The position numbers and the translations under genes are program-made. From positions 61,532-125,531 of the forward strand of contig UCIT01000024.1 of the NCBI GenBank assembly GCA_900472625.1: 64,000 bases of DNA. Direction: 5' to 3'. The DNA comes from Hyphomicrobiales bacterium (GTDB taxonomy: Bacteria; Pseudomonadota; Alphaproteobacteria; Rhizobiales; Rhizobiaceae). Shown piece by piece: positions 47,133 to 55,681 of the stretch. Position 1 is the first letter of the stretch, and each line of letters opens with the position of its first letter. The notes under the pieces were generated by a model. It did not search any database and had not been told where the DNA came from. It saw nothing but the letters and a program-made list of their open reading frames with translations.

Positions 47133-48146
47133 ATGGGATCGCGTACAGACAATCTGACCATTGCCGTCCTGCTTCCGTGCTATAACGAGGCAGCGACGAT
47201 CGGCGCCGTCGTGCGCGGTTTCAAGGCGACGCTGCCGGGTGCCGAGATCCACGTCTACGACAACAATTCCACGGACGGTACGGCGCTGCACGCGATGCTG
47301 GCCGGCGCCCATGTCGTGCGCGAACGGCGCCAGGGCAAGGGCCACGTCGTCCGCCGCATGTTCGCCGACATCGACGCCGACATCTACATCATGGCCGATG
47401 GCGATGGCACCTATGCGCCCGAGGATGGCGAGGAGCTGATCCGGACGCTGTTGACCGAGCGCGCCGACATGGTGGTCGGCACCCGCCGCGGCGTCCACGA
47501 CGATGCCGGCCGCCAGGGCCATGCCTTCGGCAACCGGATCTTCAACATTCTATACCGGACGATCTTCGGCACCGATTTTACCGATATCTTCTCCGGCTAC
47601 CGGGTATTTTCGCGTCGCTTCGTCAAGAGCTTCCCGGCGGTGTCGGCGGGCTTCGAGATCGAGACCGAGATGTCGGTCCATGCCTCCCGCCTGAAATTGC
47701 CGGTCAGCGAGCTGGAACTCGACTACGGCCGCCGGCCGGAAGGTTCGCACTCCAAACTTTCCACCTTCAAGGACGGCGCGAAGATCCTCTGGATGTTCGC
47801 CATGCTGATGAAGGAGACGCGCCCCTTCGCCTTCTTCGGCATCGTTACCGGCGCCTTCCTGGCGCTCAGCCTCGGCTTCATGGCGCCTGTGCTGGCCGAG
47901 TACTTCGCGACCGGCCTGGTCAGCCGGATGCCGACATGGGTGATGTCGATGGCGCTGATGATGATCTCGTTCATGATGTTCACCGCCGGCGTGATCCTGG
48001 ATTCGGTCGCCCGGTCGCGCGCCGAGCAGCTGCGCATTCACTATATGAGCCTCGAGGCTCCGCACCTTGGCAACGATGTGTTCGCCTCGGAGGTCGAGGA
48101 CATCGATCTCCAGCGCCAGCAGGCGCCCCGCGCGGGTGCGGCGTGA
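47133..48146 (+). CDS. Family 2 glycosyltransferase, DPM1/GtrB-like
   Basis: A 337-aa GT-A enzyme: AVLLPCYNEAATIGAVVRGF, YDNNSTDGT, DGDGTYAPED (metal-binding D-x-D), GTRRGVHDDAGRQGHAFGN and GYRVFSRRFVKSF. Two C-terminal membrane helices (FAFFGIVTGAFLALSLGFMA, WVMSMALMMISFMMF) follow. Likely makes an undecaprenyl-phosphate sugar. ATG 47133 is used; GTG 47127 is a rival. GtrA follows with a 4-nt overlap, so the pair should flip and use lipid-linked sugars. Confidence 0.9.
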   Translation: MGSRTDNLTIAVLLPCYNEAATIGAVVRGFKATLPGAEIHVYDNNSTDGTALHAMLAGAHVVRERRQGKGHVVRRMFADIDADIYIMADGDGTYAPEDGEELIRTLLTERADMVVGTRRGVHDDAGRQGHAFGNRIFNILYRTIFGTDFTDIFSGYRVFSRRFVKSFPAVSAGFEIETEMSVHASRLKLPVSELELDYGRRPEGSHSKLSTFKDGAKILWMFAMLMKETRPFAFFGIVTGAFLALSLGFMAPVLAEYFATGLVSRMPTWVMSMALMMISFMMFTAGVILDSVARSRAEQLRIHYMSLEAPHLGNDVFASEVEDIDLQRQQAPRAGAA

Positions 48147-48520
48147 AGAAGCTGCTGCGCTTCGGCATAGCCGGCGGCCTCGGCTTCATCGTCGATGCCG
48201 GCGTCCTGGCGCTGTTGCTGCATACGACGCCGCTCGGCCCGTTTCTGGCGCGGCTGATCGCCATCGCGCTGGCGATGGCGACGACATGGGTGTTCAACCG
48301 GACCTTCACCTTCGAAAAATCGGGCGATTCCCTTGCCGCGGAAGGCTTTCGCTACGGCTCCGTCGGGATCACCGCAGCGCTGGTGAACTACGGCCTCTAC
48401 TCGGCTCTGCTATTGACCATGCCGGACCTGCAGCCGCTGGCGGCGATGGTGTTTGCCACCGCCGCATCGATGTTCTTCAGCTTCTTCGGCTACTCGCGCT
48501 TCGTCTTCCGCGAGAAGTGA
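48143..48520 (+). CDS. GtrA family membrane protein
   Basis: A 125-aa protein with four membrane helices and the GtrA pattern LLRFGIAGGLGFIVDAGVLALL, AMATTWVFNRTFTFE and FFSFFGYSRFVFREK. Members are proposed flippases of undecaprenyl-phosphate-linked monosaccharides. It starts at GTG 48143 overlapping the stop of the GtrB-like gene (GTGA). It ends flush against the convergent Gfo/Idh gene. Confidence 0.9.
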   Translation: MKKLLRFGIAGGLGFIVDAGVLALLLHTTPLGPFLARLIAIALAMATTWVFNRTFTFEKSGDSLAAEGFRYGSVGITAALVNYGLYSALLLTMPDLQPLAAMVFATAASMFFSFFGYSRFVFREK

Positions 48521-49507
48521 TCAGACGGCCTCCCAGCCATCCTTGTCGCTGGCGCGGTAAATCGCGTCGATGAATGCCTGGCTGAGCTTGGAGCTTTCCA
48601 GCGTGACGATCTCCTGATTTTCACCATTGGCGGCACGCGCGAAAGCTTCGGCCTCGCGCTTGTACTGGCGGCTGTCGGGGAAGCGGAAGACAGTGGATTC
48701 GTTGTGGCTGCGGTTGGTCAGCTCGACCTCTTCGGCGCCCCAGCGATCAGCATTGAAAGGCGACTTCACCTCGATGAAGCCGTCTGTGCCGTGGAACACC
48801 ATGATCTGGCGGTTGGCCATCTGGGTGGAGATGTAGAAGCTGAGCTCGAAGCCGCCGAAATCGGCCTTGACGCTGGAATAGATGTCGGTGCCGAATTCCG
48901 GATCGCGGCGGGTGACAGCCTGCACGCGCTGCGGCTCCTGGCCGGTGGCAAAGCGGGTAGCAATGGTCGGATAAACGCCGATATCAGGCAGCGCGCCGCC
49001 GCCGAGCTCGGGGATGTTGCGCATGTTGCCGGGGTCGCGGTTGAAATAGGTGAAGGCGCCCTGCACATGCTGCAGCGCGCCGACGGCGCCGTCGGCTATC
49101 AACTGGCGCACCTTCAGCCAGACCGGAGCGTAGGCCACCATGTAGGCTTCCGTGATCACCACCTTGTTGCGGTCGCGCGCGGCGATCAGGCTGTCGATCT
49201 CGCCGGCGTTGAGCGCGATCGGCTTTTCGCAGAGCACGTGCTTGCCGGCGTCGGCCGCCTTTATCGTCCATTCCACATGCTGCGATGTCGGCAGCGGGAT
49301 ATAGACCGCGTCGATGAGATCGGAGGCCAGCATCTCCTCGTAGGAACCGAAGGCATGCGGCACGGAGAAACGGTCTGCCATAGACCGCGCCTTGGAAAGA
49401 TCGCGGCTGGCAATGGCTGTCACGACGCAGTTTTCCGCGTCCTGGATGGCGGGGACGACAAGGTCGCGGCCGATCTTGGCGGTCGAGATGATACCGAAAC
49501 GCAGCAT
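48521..49507 (-). CDS. Gfo/Idh/MocA family oxidoreductase
   Basis: A 328-aa NAD(P)-dependent sugar or cyclitol dehydrogenase. N-terminal Rossmann domain [20 protein letters not shown] and [17 protein letters not shown], followed by the active-site lysine in [11 protein letters not shown] (the EKP motif), then the C-terminal alpha/beta domain with [18 protein letters not shown], whose histidine position is D/G. Substrate unknown. ATG 49507 has GAGAGG upstream. Convergent with gtrA-like gene, no gap. Confidence 0.9.
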   Translation of the reverse strand: MLRFGIISTAKIGRDLVVPAIQDAENCVVTAIASRDLSKARSMADRFSVPHAFGSYEEMLASDLIDAVYIPLPTSQHVEWTIKAADAGKHVLCEKPIALNAGEIDSLIAARDRNKVVITEAYMVAYAPVWLKVRQLIADGAVGALQHVQGAFTYFNRDPGNMRNIPELGGGALPDIGVYPTIATRFATGQEPQRVQAVTRRDPEFGTDIYSSVKADFGGFELSFYISTQMANRQIMVFHGTDGFIEVKSPFNADRWGAEEVELTNRSHNESTVFRFPDSRQYKREAEAFARAANGENQEIVTLESSKLSQAFIDAIYRASDKDGWEAV

Positions 49508-49700
49508 GATGGGAGCCTCTCCTAGTTTGATTTTTGTCGGACCTTAGTCAGGCCGGGGCGTGGGCGCAATGGCGCGATCACAATTCGCGGCGTGGTCGCG
49601 GCGCCGGTTTCCATTCGGCCGGATGCGCACTAGGTTACCCCATGGGCGGCGTCCTGCCGCGTCATCGATTTCAGACAATTCAACATTTCAGGAGTTCATC

Positions 49701-50651
49701 ATGGAAAAGCGTCGTCTTGGAAAAACCGGCCTTTCGGTCTCGCCGATCGTGTTCGGCGGCAACGTGTTCGGCTGGACGGCCGACGAGAAGACGTCGTTCG
49801 GGATCCTCGACGCGTTCTTCGACGCCGGCTTCGATACGATCGACACCGCCGACGTCTATTCGGCCTGGGTACCCGGCAACAAGGGCGGCGATTCGGAAGA
49901 AATCATCGGCAAGTGGCTGAAGCAGGGAAAAATCTCGCGCGACAAGGCCGTGATCATCACCAAGGTCGGCTCCGAGATGGGACCGGGCAAGAAGGGGCTG
50001 AAGGAGCAGTATATTCTCCAGGCGGTCGAGGCTTCGCTGAAGCGGCTGCAGACCGACTATATCGACCTCTACCTCTCGCACTGGCCTGACGCCGAAACGC
50101 CATATGAGGAAACGCTCGGCGCCTTCGCCAAGCTGAAGCAGCAGGGCAAGATCCGCGCCATCGGCTGCTCCAACCTCGACGCAACACAGCTGCAGGCCTC
50201 CTTTAACGCGGCCGAGAAAGCCGGCCTGACGCGCTACGACGTGATCCAGCCCGAATATAATCTCTACGACCGCGCTTCATTCGAAGGACCGCTGGCCGAT
50301 CTCTGCGTGAAGGAAGATATCGGCGTCATCACCTATTTCAGCCTCGCCGCCGGCTTCCTCTCCGGCAAGTATCGCAGCAAGGCCGACACCGAGGGCAAGG
50401 CCCGCGGCGGCAAGGCGGCGGCCTATCTCGACGACAAGGGGTTGAAGATCCTCGCCGCACTCGACACCGTCGCCAAGGAGACGGGCGCCAAGCCGGCCGA
50501 GATCGCGCTGGCCTGGTTGCTCGCCAAGAAGGCGGTGACCGCGCCGATCGCCAGCGCCACCAGCATCGCCCAGCTCGACAGCCTGACGAAGTCGGCATCG
50601 CTGAAGCTCAGTGACGATGCCGTGACGCTGCTCGACAAGGCCGGCGCGTGA
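49701..50651 (+). CDS. Aldo/keto reductase
   Basis: A 316-aa TIM-barrel AKR. The tetrad is visible as DTADVYSAW (D, Y), AVIITKVG (K) and YLSHWPD (H). NADP-binding end ALAWLLAKKAVTAPIASATS. It is of the YajO/AKR11-like type, substrate unknown. AGGAG stands 6 nt before ATG 49701; the frame remains open upstream to 49560 but has no ribosome site. The GNAT gene follows after 27 nt. Confidence 0.9.
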   Translation: MEKRRLGKTGLSVSPIVFGGNVFGWTADEKTSFGILDAFFDAGFDTIDTADVYSAWVPGNKGGDSEEIIGKWLKQGKISRDKAVIITKVGSEMGPGKKGLKEQYILQAVEASLKRLQTDYIDLYLSHWPDAETPYEETLGAFAKLKQQGKIRAIGCSNLDATQLQASFNAAEKAGLTRYDVIQPEYNLYDRASFEGPLADLCVKEDIGVITYFSLAAGFLSGKYRSKADTEGKARGGKAAAYLDDKGLKILAALDTVAKETGAKPAEIALAWLLAKKAVTAPIASATSIAQLDSLTKSASLKLSDDAVTLLDKAGA

Positions 50652-50678
50652 CCTGACGCCAGGACCAGGGAGACTGAC

Positions 50679-51122
50679 ATGACCGTGACCAGCCGCGAAG
50701 CAAGCGTCGGAGACGAGGCCCGCTGGCGGGCGCTGTGGGCCGACTATCTCGCCTTCTACGAGGTCACGGTCGCGCCCGAGATCACCGACGGCACCTGGCG
50801 CCGGATTTTCGATCCGGCGTCGGCGATCGGCATGCGGGTGGCGGAACTCGATGGCAGCGTCGTCGGCTTTGCGCTCTACCTCACCCATGAAGGCACGTGG
50901 ATATCCGGCAGGGACTGCTATCTCGAGGATCTCTTCGTCGATGCCGACGCCCGCGGCCATGGCGTCGGGCGGGCGCTGCTCGACGATCTCATCGCGCTCA
51001 GCAAGGAGAACGGCTGGTCGCGGCTCTACTGGCACACAAGCGAGACCAACACGCGCGCCCAGGCGCTCTACGACAGCTACGTGAAGAGCGACGGCCATAT
51101 CCGCTACCGCATCAATTTCTGA
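50679..51122 (+). CDS. GNAT family N-acetyltransferase
   Basis: A 147-aa acetyltransferase. The acetyl-CoA motif A is LEDLFVDADARGHGVGRALLDDL (R/Q-x-x-G-x-G/A form RGHGVG), and the C-terminal strand SRLYWHTSETNTRAQALYDSY is standard for the subgroup. N-terminal TSREASVGDEARWRALW is also typical. Substrate unknown. 27 nt after the AKR gene, with GGGAG upstream, so it is probably co-transcribed. Confidence 0.92.
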   Translation: MTVTSREASVGDEARWRALWADYLAFYEVTVAPEITDGTWRRIFDPASAIGMRVAELDGSVVGFALYLTHEGTWISGRDCYLEDLFVDADARGHGVGRALLDDLIALSKENGWSRLYWHTSETNTRAQALYDSYVKSDGHIRYRINF

Positions 51123-51137
51123 GCGGCGGCGCCGGCA

Positions 51138-51773
51138 TCAGAGAACAGGATCAGGAAAGCCTGCATAGAGAGCCGAATGATCGCCCTCCCAGTTGGCCAT
51201 ACCGGGCTTGGTCAGCGTGCCACGCGGGCTGATATAACTCTGGATGACGCGGCGCGGGCGTTCGTGCCACTGGATGTTGAAGGCGCACAGCTTCGGGAAG
51301 AAGCAGAGCGAGGCGTAGGGCAGATGGTCGTGGATCCACCAGGCCATGCGCTGCCAGTCCTCGATAGTCTCGTGGTGATCCACCAGCCACGGCACGACAA
51401 CGCAGGCGGTGGCGCCGATGCAGGCGGTGGCGCCGATGCAGCCGTCGGCATCGCGCCGATCCCAGATGTGATCGGCGGCTGTCCTGTCGTTGGTGGAGCA
51501 GTTGAGCTTGTTGCGGTTGCCGAACCGGTTGACGTCAGGAGACCGGTAGCCGGAGCGGATATGCAGCCGCCCGAACGTCGCCTGCAGCGGCTCCAGCAGC
51601 TCCTCGCAGAGCCGGGTGCCCGCCTCGATGGCGAGATCGGGATCCTCGGGGATATTGGGGATGCGGTAGAAATCGGCGATCTCGGAGTGAAGAAAATCGC
51701 GCAGGAAGAAATTCCTCGACAGCCGCGCCCGGCCGAGATCCTCCAATGCTTTCATCGACCCCGGCTTTCTCAT
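51138..51773 (-). CDS. Peptidase M15-like protein with internal duplication
   Basis: A 211-aa protein with RSGYRSPDVN (73-82), AADHIWDRRDADG (99-111; zinc-ligand-like H102 and D109) and WWIHDHLPY (145-153), which resemble the M15A D-Ala-D-Ala peptidase layout. No signal peptide is visible. Residues 113-124 (IGATACIGATAC) are a six-residue duplication caused by a tandem 18-bp repeat. Start ATG 51773 has GGGAGG 6 nt upstream; longer forms reach toward 51926 without support. Function is inferred. Confidence 0.72.
   Translation of the reverse strand: MRKPGSMKALEDLGRARLSRNFFLRDFLHSEIADFYRIPNIPEDPDLAIEAGTRLCEELLEPLQATFGRLHIRSGYRSPDVNRFGNRNKLNCSTNDRTAADHIWDRRDADGCIGATACIGATACVVVPWLVDHHETIEDWQRMAWWIHDHLPYASLCFFPKLCAFNIQWHERPRRVIQSYISPRGTLTKPGMANWEGDHSALYAGFPDPVL
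51402..51437 (-). repeat. Tandem 18-bp duplication inside the M15-like gene
   Basis: GCAGGCGGTGGCGCCGAT occurs twice with no spacer at 51402-51419 and 51420-51437 (plus-strand reading). It is in frame and perfectly conserved, so it is probably recent. Confidence 0.85.
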
Positions 51774-51918
51774 CACGCGCCTCCCTGCTGATCGAGAACG
51801 AGTTTGCCGGTTTTCCCTGACAAGACCACCCGAAATGATCGGAACCATTCGCGCCCTTTGAAATTGTTCTTGCGGAGCCGCGCGGTGCGGCGACCCTAGA
51901 ACCCAAGGGAATAGCGAT

Positions 51919-52413
51919 ATGTCCAAAGAGAAAAACCTCGACGATCTGTTCTACGATACGCTGAAAGACATCTATTTCGCCGAAAAGCAGATCCTCAAGG
52001 CGTTGCCGAAAATGGCCCGCGCCGCGCAATCGGCGGAACTGAAGGCCGGCTTCACCAAGCACCGGGAACAGACCGAAGGTCATGTCGACCGGCTGCAGCA
52101 GGTGTTCGAGCTGATCGGCAAGCGCGCGCAGGGCAAGACCTGCGAAGCCATCCAGGGGATTATTGCCGAGGGCGAGGAAATCATCGAGGAATTCAAGGGA
52201 TCGCCGGCGATCGATGCCGGGCTGATTTCGTCGGCCCAGGCGGTCGAGCATTACGAGATGGCACGCTATGGGACGCTGAAGACCTGGGCGGCGCAGCTCG
52301 GCAAGAAGGACGTCGTCAGCCTGCTCGACCAGACGCTGCAGGAAGAGGCCGATACCGACAAGACGCTGTCGAAGCTCGCCACATCGGCGGCAAACCTGAA
52401 GGCCGCGGCCTGA
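51919..52413 (+). CDS. Ferritin-like DUF892 protein (YciE/YciF type)
   Basis: A 164-aa four-helix protein: DLFYDTLKDIYFAEKQILKALP, FTKHREQTEGHVDRLQQVF, AGLISSAQAVEHYEMARYG and LLDQTLQEEADTDKTL, giving the E, H residues of a ferritin-like di-metal site. Homologues are induced by osmotic or general stress. ATG 51919 is followed by a lysine-rich start. A strong terminator lies 27 nt past the stop. Confidence 0.92.
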   Translation: MSKEKNLDDLFYDTLKDIYFAEKQILKALPKMARAAQSAELKAGFTKHREQTEGHVDRLQQVFELIGKRAQGKTCEAIQGIIAEGEEIIEEFKGSPAIDAGLISSAQAVEHYEMARYGTLKTWAAQLGKKDVVSLLDQTLQEEADTDKTLSKLATSAANLKAAA

Positions 52414-52439
52414 CCGGTCGATAAACAGGCACTAGCGAT

Positions 52440-52464
52440 AAGCGGGCGCATCTTGCGCCCGCTT
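52440..52464. terminator. Bidirectional terminator between DUF892 and LysR genes
   Basis: AAGCGGGCGCA-TCT-TGCGCCCGCTT, an 11-bp perfect stem between two convergent genes. A-rich 5' and T-ending 3' arms make it usable from both strands. Confidence 0.7.
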
Positions 52465-52469
52465 CCGTC

Positions 52470-53360
52470 TCAGCCGGCATGACGGAAGAAATCGATGAAG
52501 GCGCGCAAGGCCGGGCGCATCTGGCGGCGGCTCGGATAGTAGAGGAACGGGCCGGGATAGGGCGCACACCAATCCTCCAGCACTCGCACCAGCTTTCCCT
52601 GCGCCAGTTCCTCATGGACGCGCATGTCGAAGAGATAGGCAAGGCCGACGCCACTCAGCGCCCCCAGCAGGGCCAGCCTGTCCTCGCTGACGATCAGCGG
52701 GCCGTCGATCGCCACCACCAGTTCCTGCCCGTCCTTTTCGAATTCCCAGCGATAGATGCTGCCATTGCCGAAGCGGCGCTTGATGCAACGGTGGTTGACC
52801 AGATCGTGGGGATGCTTCGGTTTAGGATGCTGTTTAAAATAACCGGGCGATCCAGCAATAACGGTCCTGACGTCGCCGGTGAGCCTGATGGCGATCATGT
52901 CGGCCTCCAGGCTTTCCTCGAAGCGGATGCCGGCGTCGAAGCCGTTCTCGACGATGTCGGTGAAGCCATCCTCATTGGCGATTTCAAGGGTGATATCGGG
53001 ATAGGCGTTGAGAAAGGCGCCGAGCCGCGGGCCAAGGATGACGTCGGAGGCGAAACGCGGGGCGCTGATGCGCAGATTTCCGGCCGGTCGGTCCCGCGCC
53101 TCGACTAGCGCATCCAGCGCCACACCGATCTCCTCCAGTGCCGGCTTCAGCCGCTGCAACAGCAGGCGCCCCTCCTCGGTCGGCGCGACGCTGCGCGTGG
53201 TTCTGGCCAGAAGCCTGACGCCGAGGCTTTCCTCGAGGCTCGATACCGCATGGCTGACGGCCGATGGCGCGATCGCCAGCTCCCTCGCCGCTGCCCGAAA
53301 ACTGCGGTGATCGGAGACGGCAGCAAGAACGGCGAGTTGTGCAAGCTGGATTCTGTTCAT
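52470..53360 (-). CDS. LysR family transcriptional regulator, divergent from AKR
   Basis: A 296-aa LTTR of the CrgA/YafC-like group. HTH at 1-60 (SFRAAARELAIAPSAVSHAVSSLEESLG), then RLLARTTRSVAPTEEG and the effector domain (AGNLRISAPRFASDVILGP, GFDAGIRFEESLEADMIAIRL, LFDMRVHEELAQGKLVRVL). ATG 53360 gives the normal start; the upstream extension is not family-like. A T-N11-A dyad directly upstream suggests autoregulation and control of the divergent AKR gene. Confidence 0.92.
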   Translation of the reverse strand: MNRIQLAQLAVLAAVSDHRSFRAAARELAIAPSAVSHAVSSLEESLGVRLLARTTRSVAPTEEGRLLLQRLKPALEEIGVALDALVEARDRPAGNLRISAPRFASDVILGPRLGAFLNAYPDITLEIANEDGFTDIVENGFDAGIRFEESLEADMIAIRLTGDVRTVIAGSPGYFKQHPKPKHPHDLVNHRCIKRRFGNGSIYRWEFEKDGQELVVAIDGPLIVSEDRLALLGALSGVGLAYLFDMRVHEELAQGKLVRVLEDWCAPYPGPFLYYPSRRQMRPALRAFIDFFRHAG

Positions 53361-53363
53361 TGT

Positions 53364-53376
53364 TCTAAATGTTAGA
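53364..53376. promoter_or_regulatory. LysR-type box (T-N11-A) in the LysR/AKR promoter
   Basis: TCTAA-ATG-TTAGA, a 13-nt T-N11-A sequence with 5-bp dyad arms, ends 3 nt before the LysR ATG. It is the classical form of an LTTR recognition site. Confidence 0.5.
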
Positions 53377-53487
53377 TCAGCTCGTTGCGATTTGCACGGA
53401 TTTTCAAACGACCACTGCCGCTCTAGTTTCCCTGATGTACCGGCCGATCCCCCTGCGGCCCGACATACCAGCTCAAGGAGCACATCG

Positions 53488-54483
53488 ATGAAAACCCGCA
53501 AACTCGGAAAAGATCTCACCGTTTCGGCCGTCGGCCTCGGCTGCATGGGCATGAGCTTCGCCTATGGCCCGAAGGACGATGCCGAATCGACGCGGACGCT
53601 GCATCGCGCCGTCGACCTCGGCGTCACGTTGTTCGACACAGCCGAAACCTACGGCCCTTTCCACAATGAAGAACTTCTCGGCAAGGCGCTGAAGCCTGTG
53701 CGCGACCGTGTCGTCATCGCCACCAAGTTCGGCTTCAAGCTTGACACCACAAAATCCGGTCCGGCGGCGATGATCGGCGTCGACAGCCGGCCTGCCCATG
53801 TCAAGGCGGTGGCGGAGGCCTCGCTGAAGCGGCTCGGCACCGATGTCATCGACCTGTTCTACCAGCACCGCGTCGACCCATCCGTGCCGATCGAGGACAC
53901 GGTCGGCGCCATGGCGGAGCTGGTGAACGAAGGAAAGGTGCGGGCGCTCGGGCTTTCCGAAGCCGGCTCCGCCACCATTCGCCGCGCCCACGCCGTCCAT
54001 CCGATCGCCGCCGTGCAGAGCGAGTATTCGCTGTGGAGCCGCGAGCCGGAGGCTGACGTGCTGGCCACCTGCCGGGCGCTCGGCATCGGTTTCGTTCCCT
54101 ACAGCCCGCTCGGCCGCGGCTTTCTCACCGGCGCAATCCAGAAGGTCGATGATCTCGCCGCCGACGATTTCCGCCGCAACCTGCCACGCTTCCAGAGCGA
54201 CAACTTCGATGCCAATGCGGCACTGGTGGCCAAGCTCGAAGCACTCGCGGCCGACAAGGGCGTGACGGCGGCGCAACTGGCGCTGGCATGGGTGCTGCAT
54301 CAGGGAGACGACATCGTGCCGATCCCCGGCGCCCGCAAGCTGCACCACCTCGAACAGAACGCGGCTGCCGCCGAGATCGTGCTTTCGGATGCCGAGATCG
54401 CGGCATTGGGGTCGATCATGCCGGTCGATCAGATTGCCGGAAAGCGCTACTCCGATGCCTCTCTGGCGATGACCAATCTCTGA
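53488..54483 (+). CDS. Aldo/keto reductase
   Basis: A 331-aa AKR of the YajO/YakC-like (AKR13) type. Active-site residues lie in FDTAETYGPF (D, Y), VVIATKFGF (K) and DLFYQHRVDP (H). Start phrase MKTRKLGKDLTVSAVGLGCMGMSF is typical. CAAGGAG precedes ATG 53488. The divergent LysR gene is probably its regulator; the inducing carbonyl compound is unknown. A hairpin terminator follows. Confidence 0.92.
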   Translation: MKTRKLGKDLTVSAVGLGCMGMSFAYGPKDDAESTRTLHRAVDLGVTLFDTAETYGPFHNEELLGKALKPVRDRVVIATKFGFKLDTTKSGPAAMIGVDSRPAHVKAVAEASLKRLGTDVIDLFYQHRVDPSVPIEDTVGAMAELVNEGKVRALGLSEAGSATIRRAHAVHPIAAVQSEYSLWSREPEADVLATCRALGIGFVPYSPLGRGFLTGAIQKVDDLAADDFRRNLPRFQSDNFDANAALVAKLEALAADKGVTAAQLALAWVLHQGDDIVPIPGARKLHHLEQNAAAAEIVLSDAEIAALGSIMPVDQIAGKRYSDASLAMTNL

Positions 54484-54498
54484 GCGATTTCCAACCCG

Positions 54499-54527
54499 AC
54501 GGGCTGCTCCATTTTCGGGCAGCCCGT
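54499..54527 (+). terminator. Terminator after the aldo/keto reductase gene
   Basis: ACGGGCTGC, an 11-nt loop with a T-run, then GCAGCCCGT. A 9-bp stem 16 nt past the stop. Confidence 0.55.
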
Positions 54528-54624
54528 TCAGTCTGGGACGGAATTCTGTTTTGTAGAGCCCTAGACCTTCTCATTGCAAACATTAGCACTAGGTAAACTT
54601 TCCGTTGCAAGGAAGGAACCCCTC

Positions 54625-54915
54625 ATGCCAAGTGCCAAACGGGACGAACAGCAGACCCAGAATGGACACTCCGAAATGGAAGGACGAATGCTGGTGCTGG
54701 AGGTGGTGGCGATGACGTCGCTGGCTTTGGTGCTCGACACATCGGACCCGGAGAACGCCGAAGCCGGAACCAGCGTGCTCCACATGATCCGCGAGGCGGT
54801 GGAAAACAAATGCAGCGAGATGGGGCTCTCCGACGATGCCTCGCTGGTCGCGCAAAGCTATGCAGAGGAACTGCTCGGCACCGCGAAGGCGGCGCTTTTT
54901 CCCGCCACGCATTGA
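54625..54915 (+). CDS. Conserved hypothetical protein, 96 aa
   Basis: I do not recognise a family. The protein begins with a polar segment (PSAKRDEQQTQNGHSEMEG), followed by a hydrophobic helix (MLVLEVVAMTSLALVLD) and amphipathic helices (VLHMIREAVENKCSEMGLSD, VAQSYAEELLGTAKAALF). It is probably cytoplasmic and helical. AAGGAAGG stands upstream of ATG 54625, and the codon use is like its neighbours. It has its own promoter region of about 95 nt after the AKR terminator. Confidence 0.65.
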   Translation: MPSAKRDEQQTQNGHSEMEGRMLVLEVVAMTSLALVLDTSDPENAEAGTSVLHMIREAVENKCSEMGLSDDASLVAQSYAEELLGTAKAALFPATH

Positions 54916-54991
54916 GCCGATTGCGGTGATCCCATTGCGGGTGCGCTGGCCCGCGCTATAATGGACTAACCACGCTATCGAGGTGCAAGCC

Positions 54992-55351
54992 ATGACGGAC
55001 CGGCAGGCGATAGAAGCAGTCGTTCATCTCTATGTCGAAGGCATGACCTTCGCCAACGAGGCGGCCCTGCGCAAGGCGTTCCACCCGCAATGTTCGGTCA
55101 TCGGGCATTACGAGAAAGCGGTGGAATGGTCGACGCGCGACGAATTCATCGCCGCGATCGTCGCCGAGGGATCGGCCCCACCCGGCACTCAGCCGCACAT
55201 GGACATCCAGACGCTAGACCTCGTTGGCGACGTCGCCAGCGTCAAGGTCAGCGACGACTTCGCCGGCATGCGGTTCACCGACTATCTCTCGATGCTGAAG
55301 ATCGACGGGCGATGGACGATCGTCAGCAAGGTGTATTATCTGCACGAGTGA
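54992..55351 (+). CDS. NTF2/SnoaL-like lumazine-binding-domain protein
   Basis: A 119-aa protein with the NTF2-like cone fold: DRQAIEAVVHLYVEGMTF, LRKAFHPQCSVIGHYE, VASVKVSDDFAGMRFTDYLSML and GRWTIVSKVYYLHE. This order (helix, FHP, then YLSML, KVY) is the pattern of the Lumazine_bd_2 group. No catalytic residue can be assigned. GAGG is 8 nt before ATG 54992. Confidence 0.85.
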   Translation: MTDRQAIEAVVHLYVEGMTFANEAALRKAFHPQCSVIGHYEKAVEWSTRDEFIAAIVAEGSAPPGTQPHMDIQTLDLVGDVASVKVSDDFAGMRFTDYLSMLKIDGRWTIVSKVYYLHE

Positions 55352-55681
55352 TTGGGGGGAATATGGCCGCGAGAGTTCGCCTGCTGCCAGATCGCGTTTG
55401 TTCTTTTGCGCCTACATACACGCCACCCTCATTCCTTTGCTTGTCACAGGAATCTAGCCACAGCGCCTCGGCGCCGTAAAAAGAGTCTTTCGCGATCAAG
55501 GACTTGATCGCGCTGGATTCCCGCCACAAGGGCGAGAATGAGGGAGAATGGGGTTGGCTCGGACGATCCATCGTAAGCGCGCAACCGGTGCAAAAGCTCT
55601 CGCTTTTTGCCGCTCCGCTAGCCCAGACCACAGCCAAGAGCCGGCACTATCGTGCGCCGACCCTTCGCGTCACACTCAGCC
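55352..55681. other. Intergenic region between the NTF2-like gene and pheT
   Basis: This 330-nt region contains the palindromic repeat at 55426-55544 and otherwise no gene that I can support. It separates the convergent NTF2-like gene and pheT. Confidence 0.6.
55426..55544. repeat. Rhizobial-type palindromic intergenic repeat
   Basis: About 119 nt bounded by CCCTCATTC (55426-55434) and GAATGAGGG (55536-55544), which are exact inverted repeats. Inside are GGAATCTAGC near the left and GCGCTGGATTCC near the right, and a central GCGATCAAG-GA-CTTGATCGC stem with 9-bp arms. The layout matches, from memory, a common rhizobial intergenic element with CCCTCATTC ends. The right outer arm is partly degenerate (CCGCCACAAGGGCG instead of a match to CTTTGCTTGTCACA). 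Confidence 0.75.

Noticed and set aside
55399..55413. GTTCTTTTGCG... as a third LexA box
   Set aside because: Only the first GTTC is present; the second half-site position reads CCTA.
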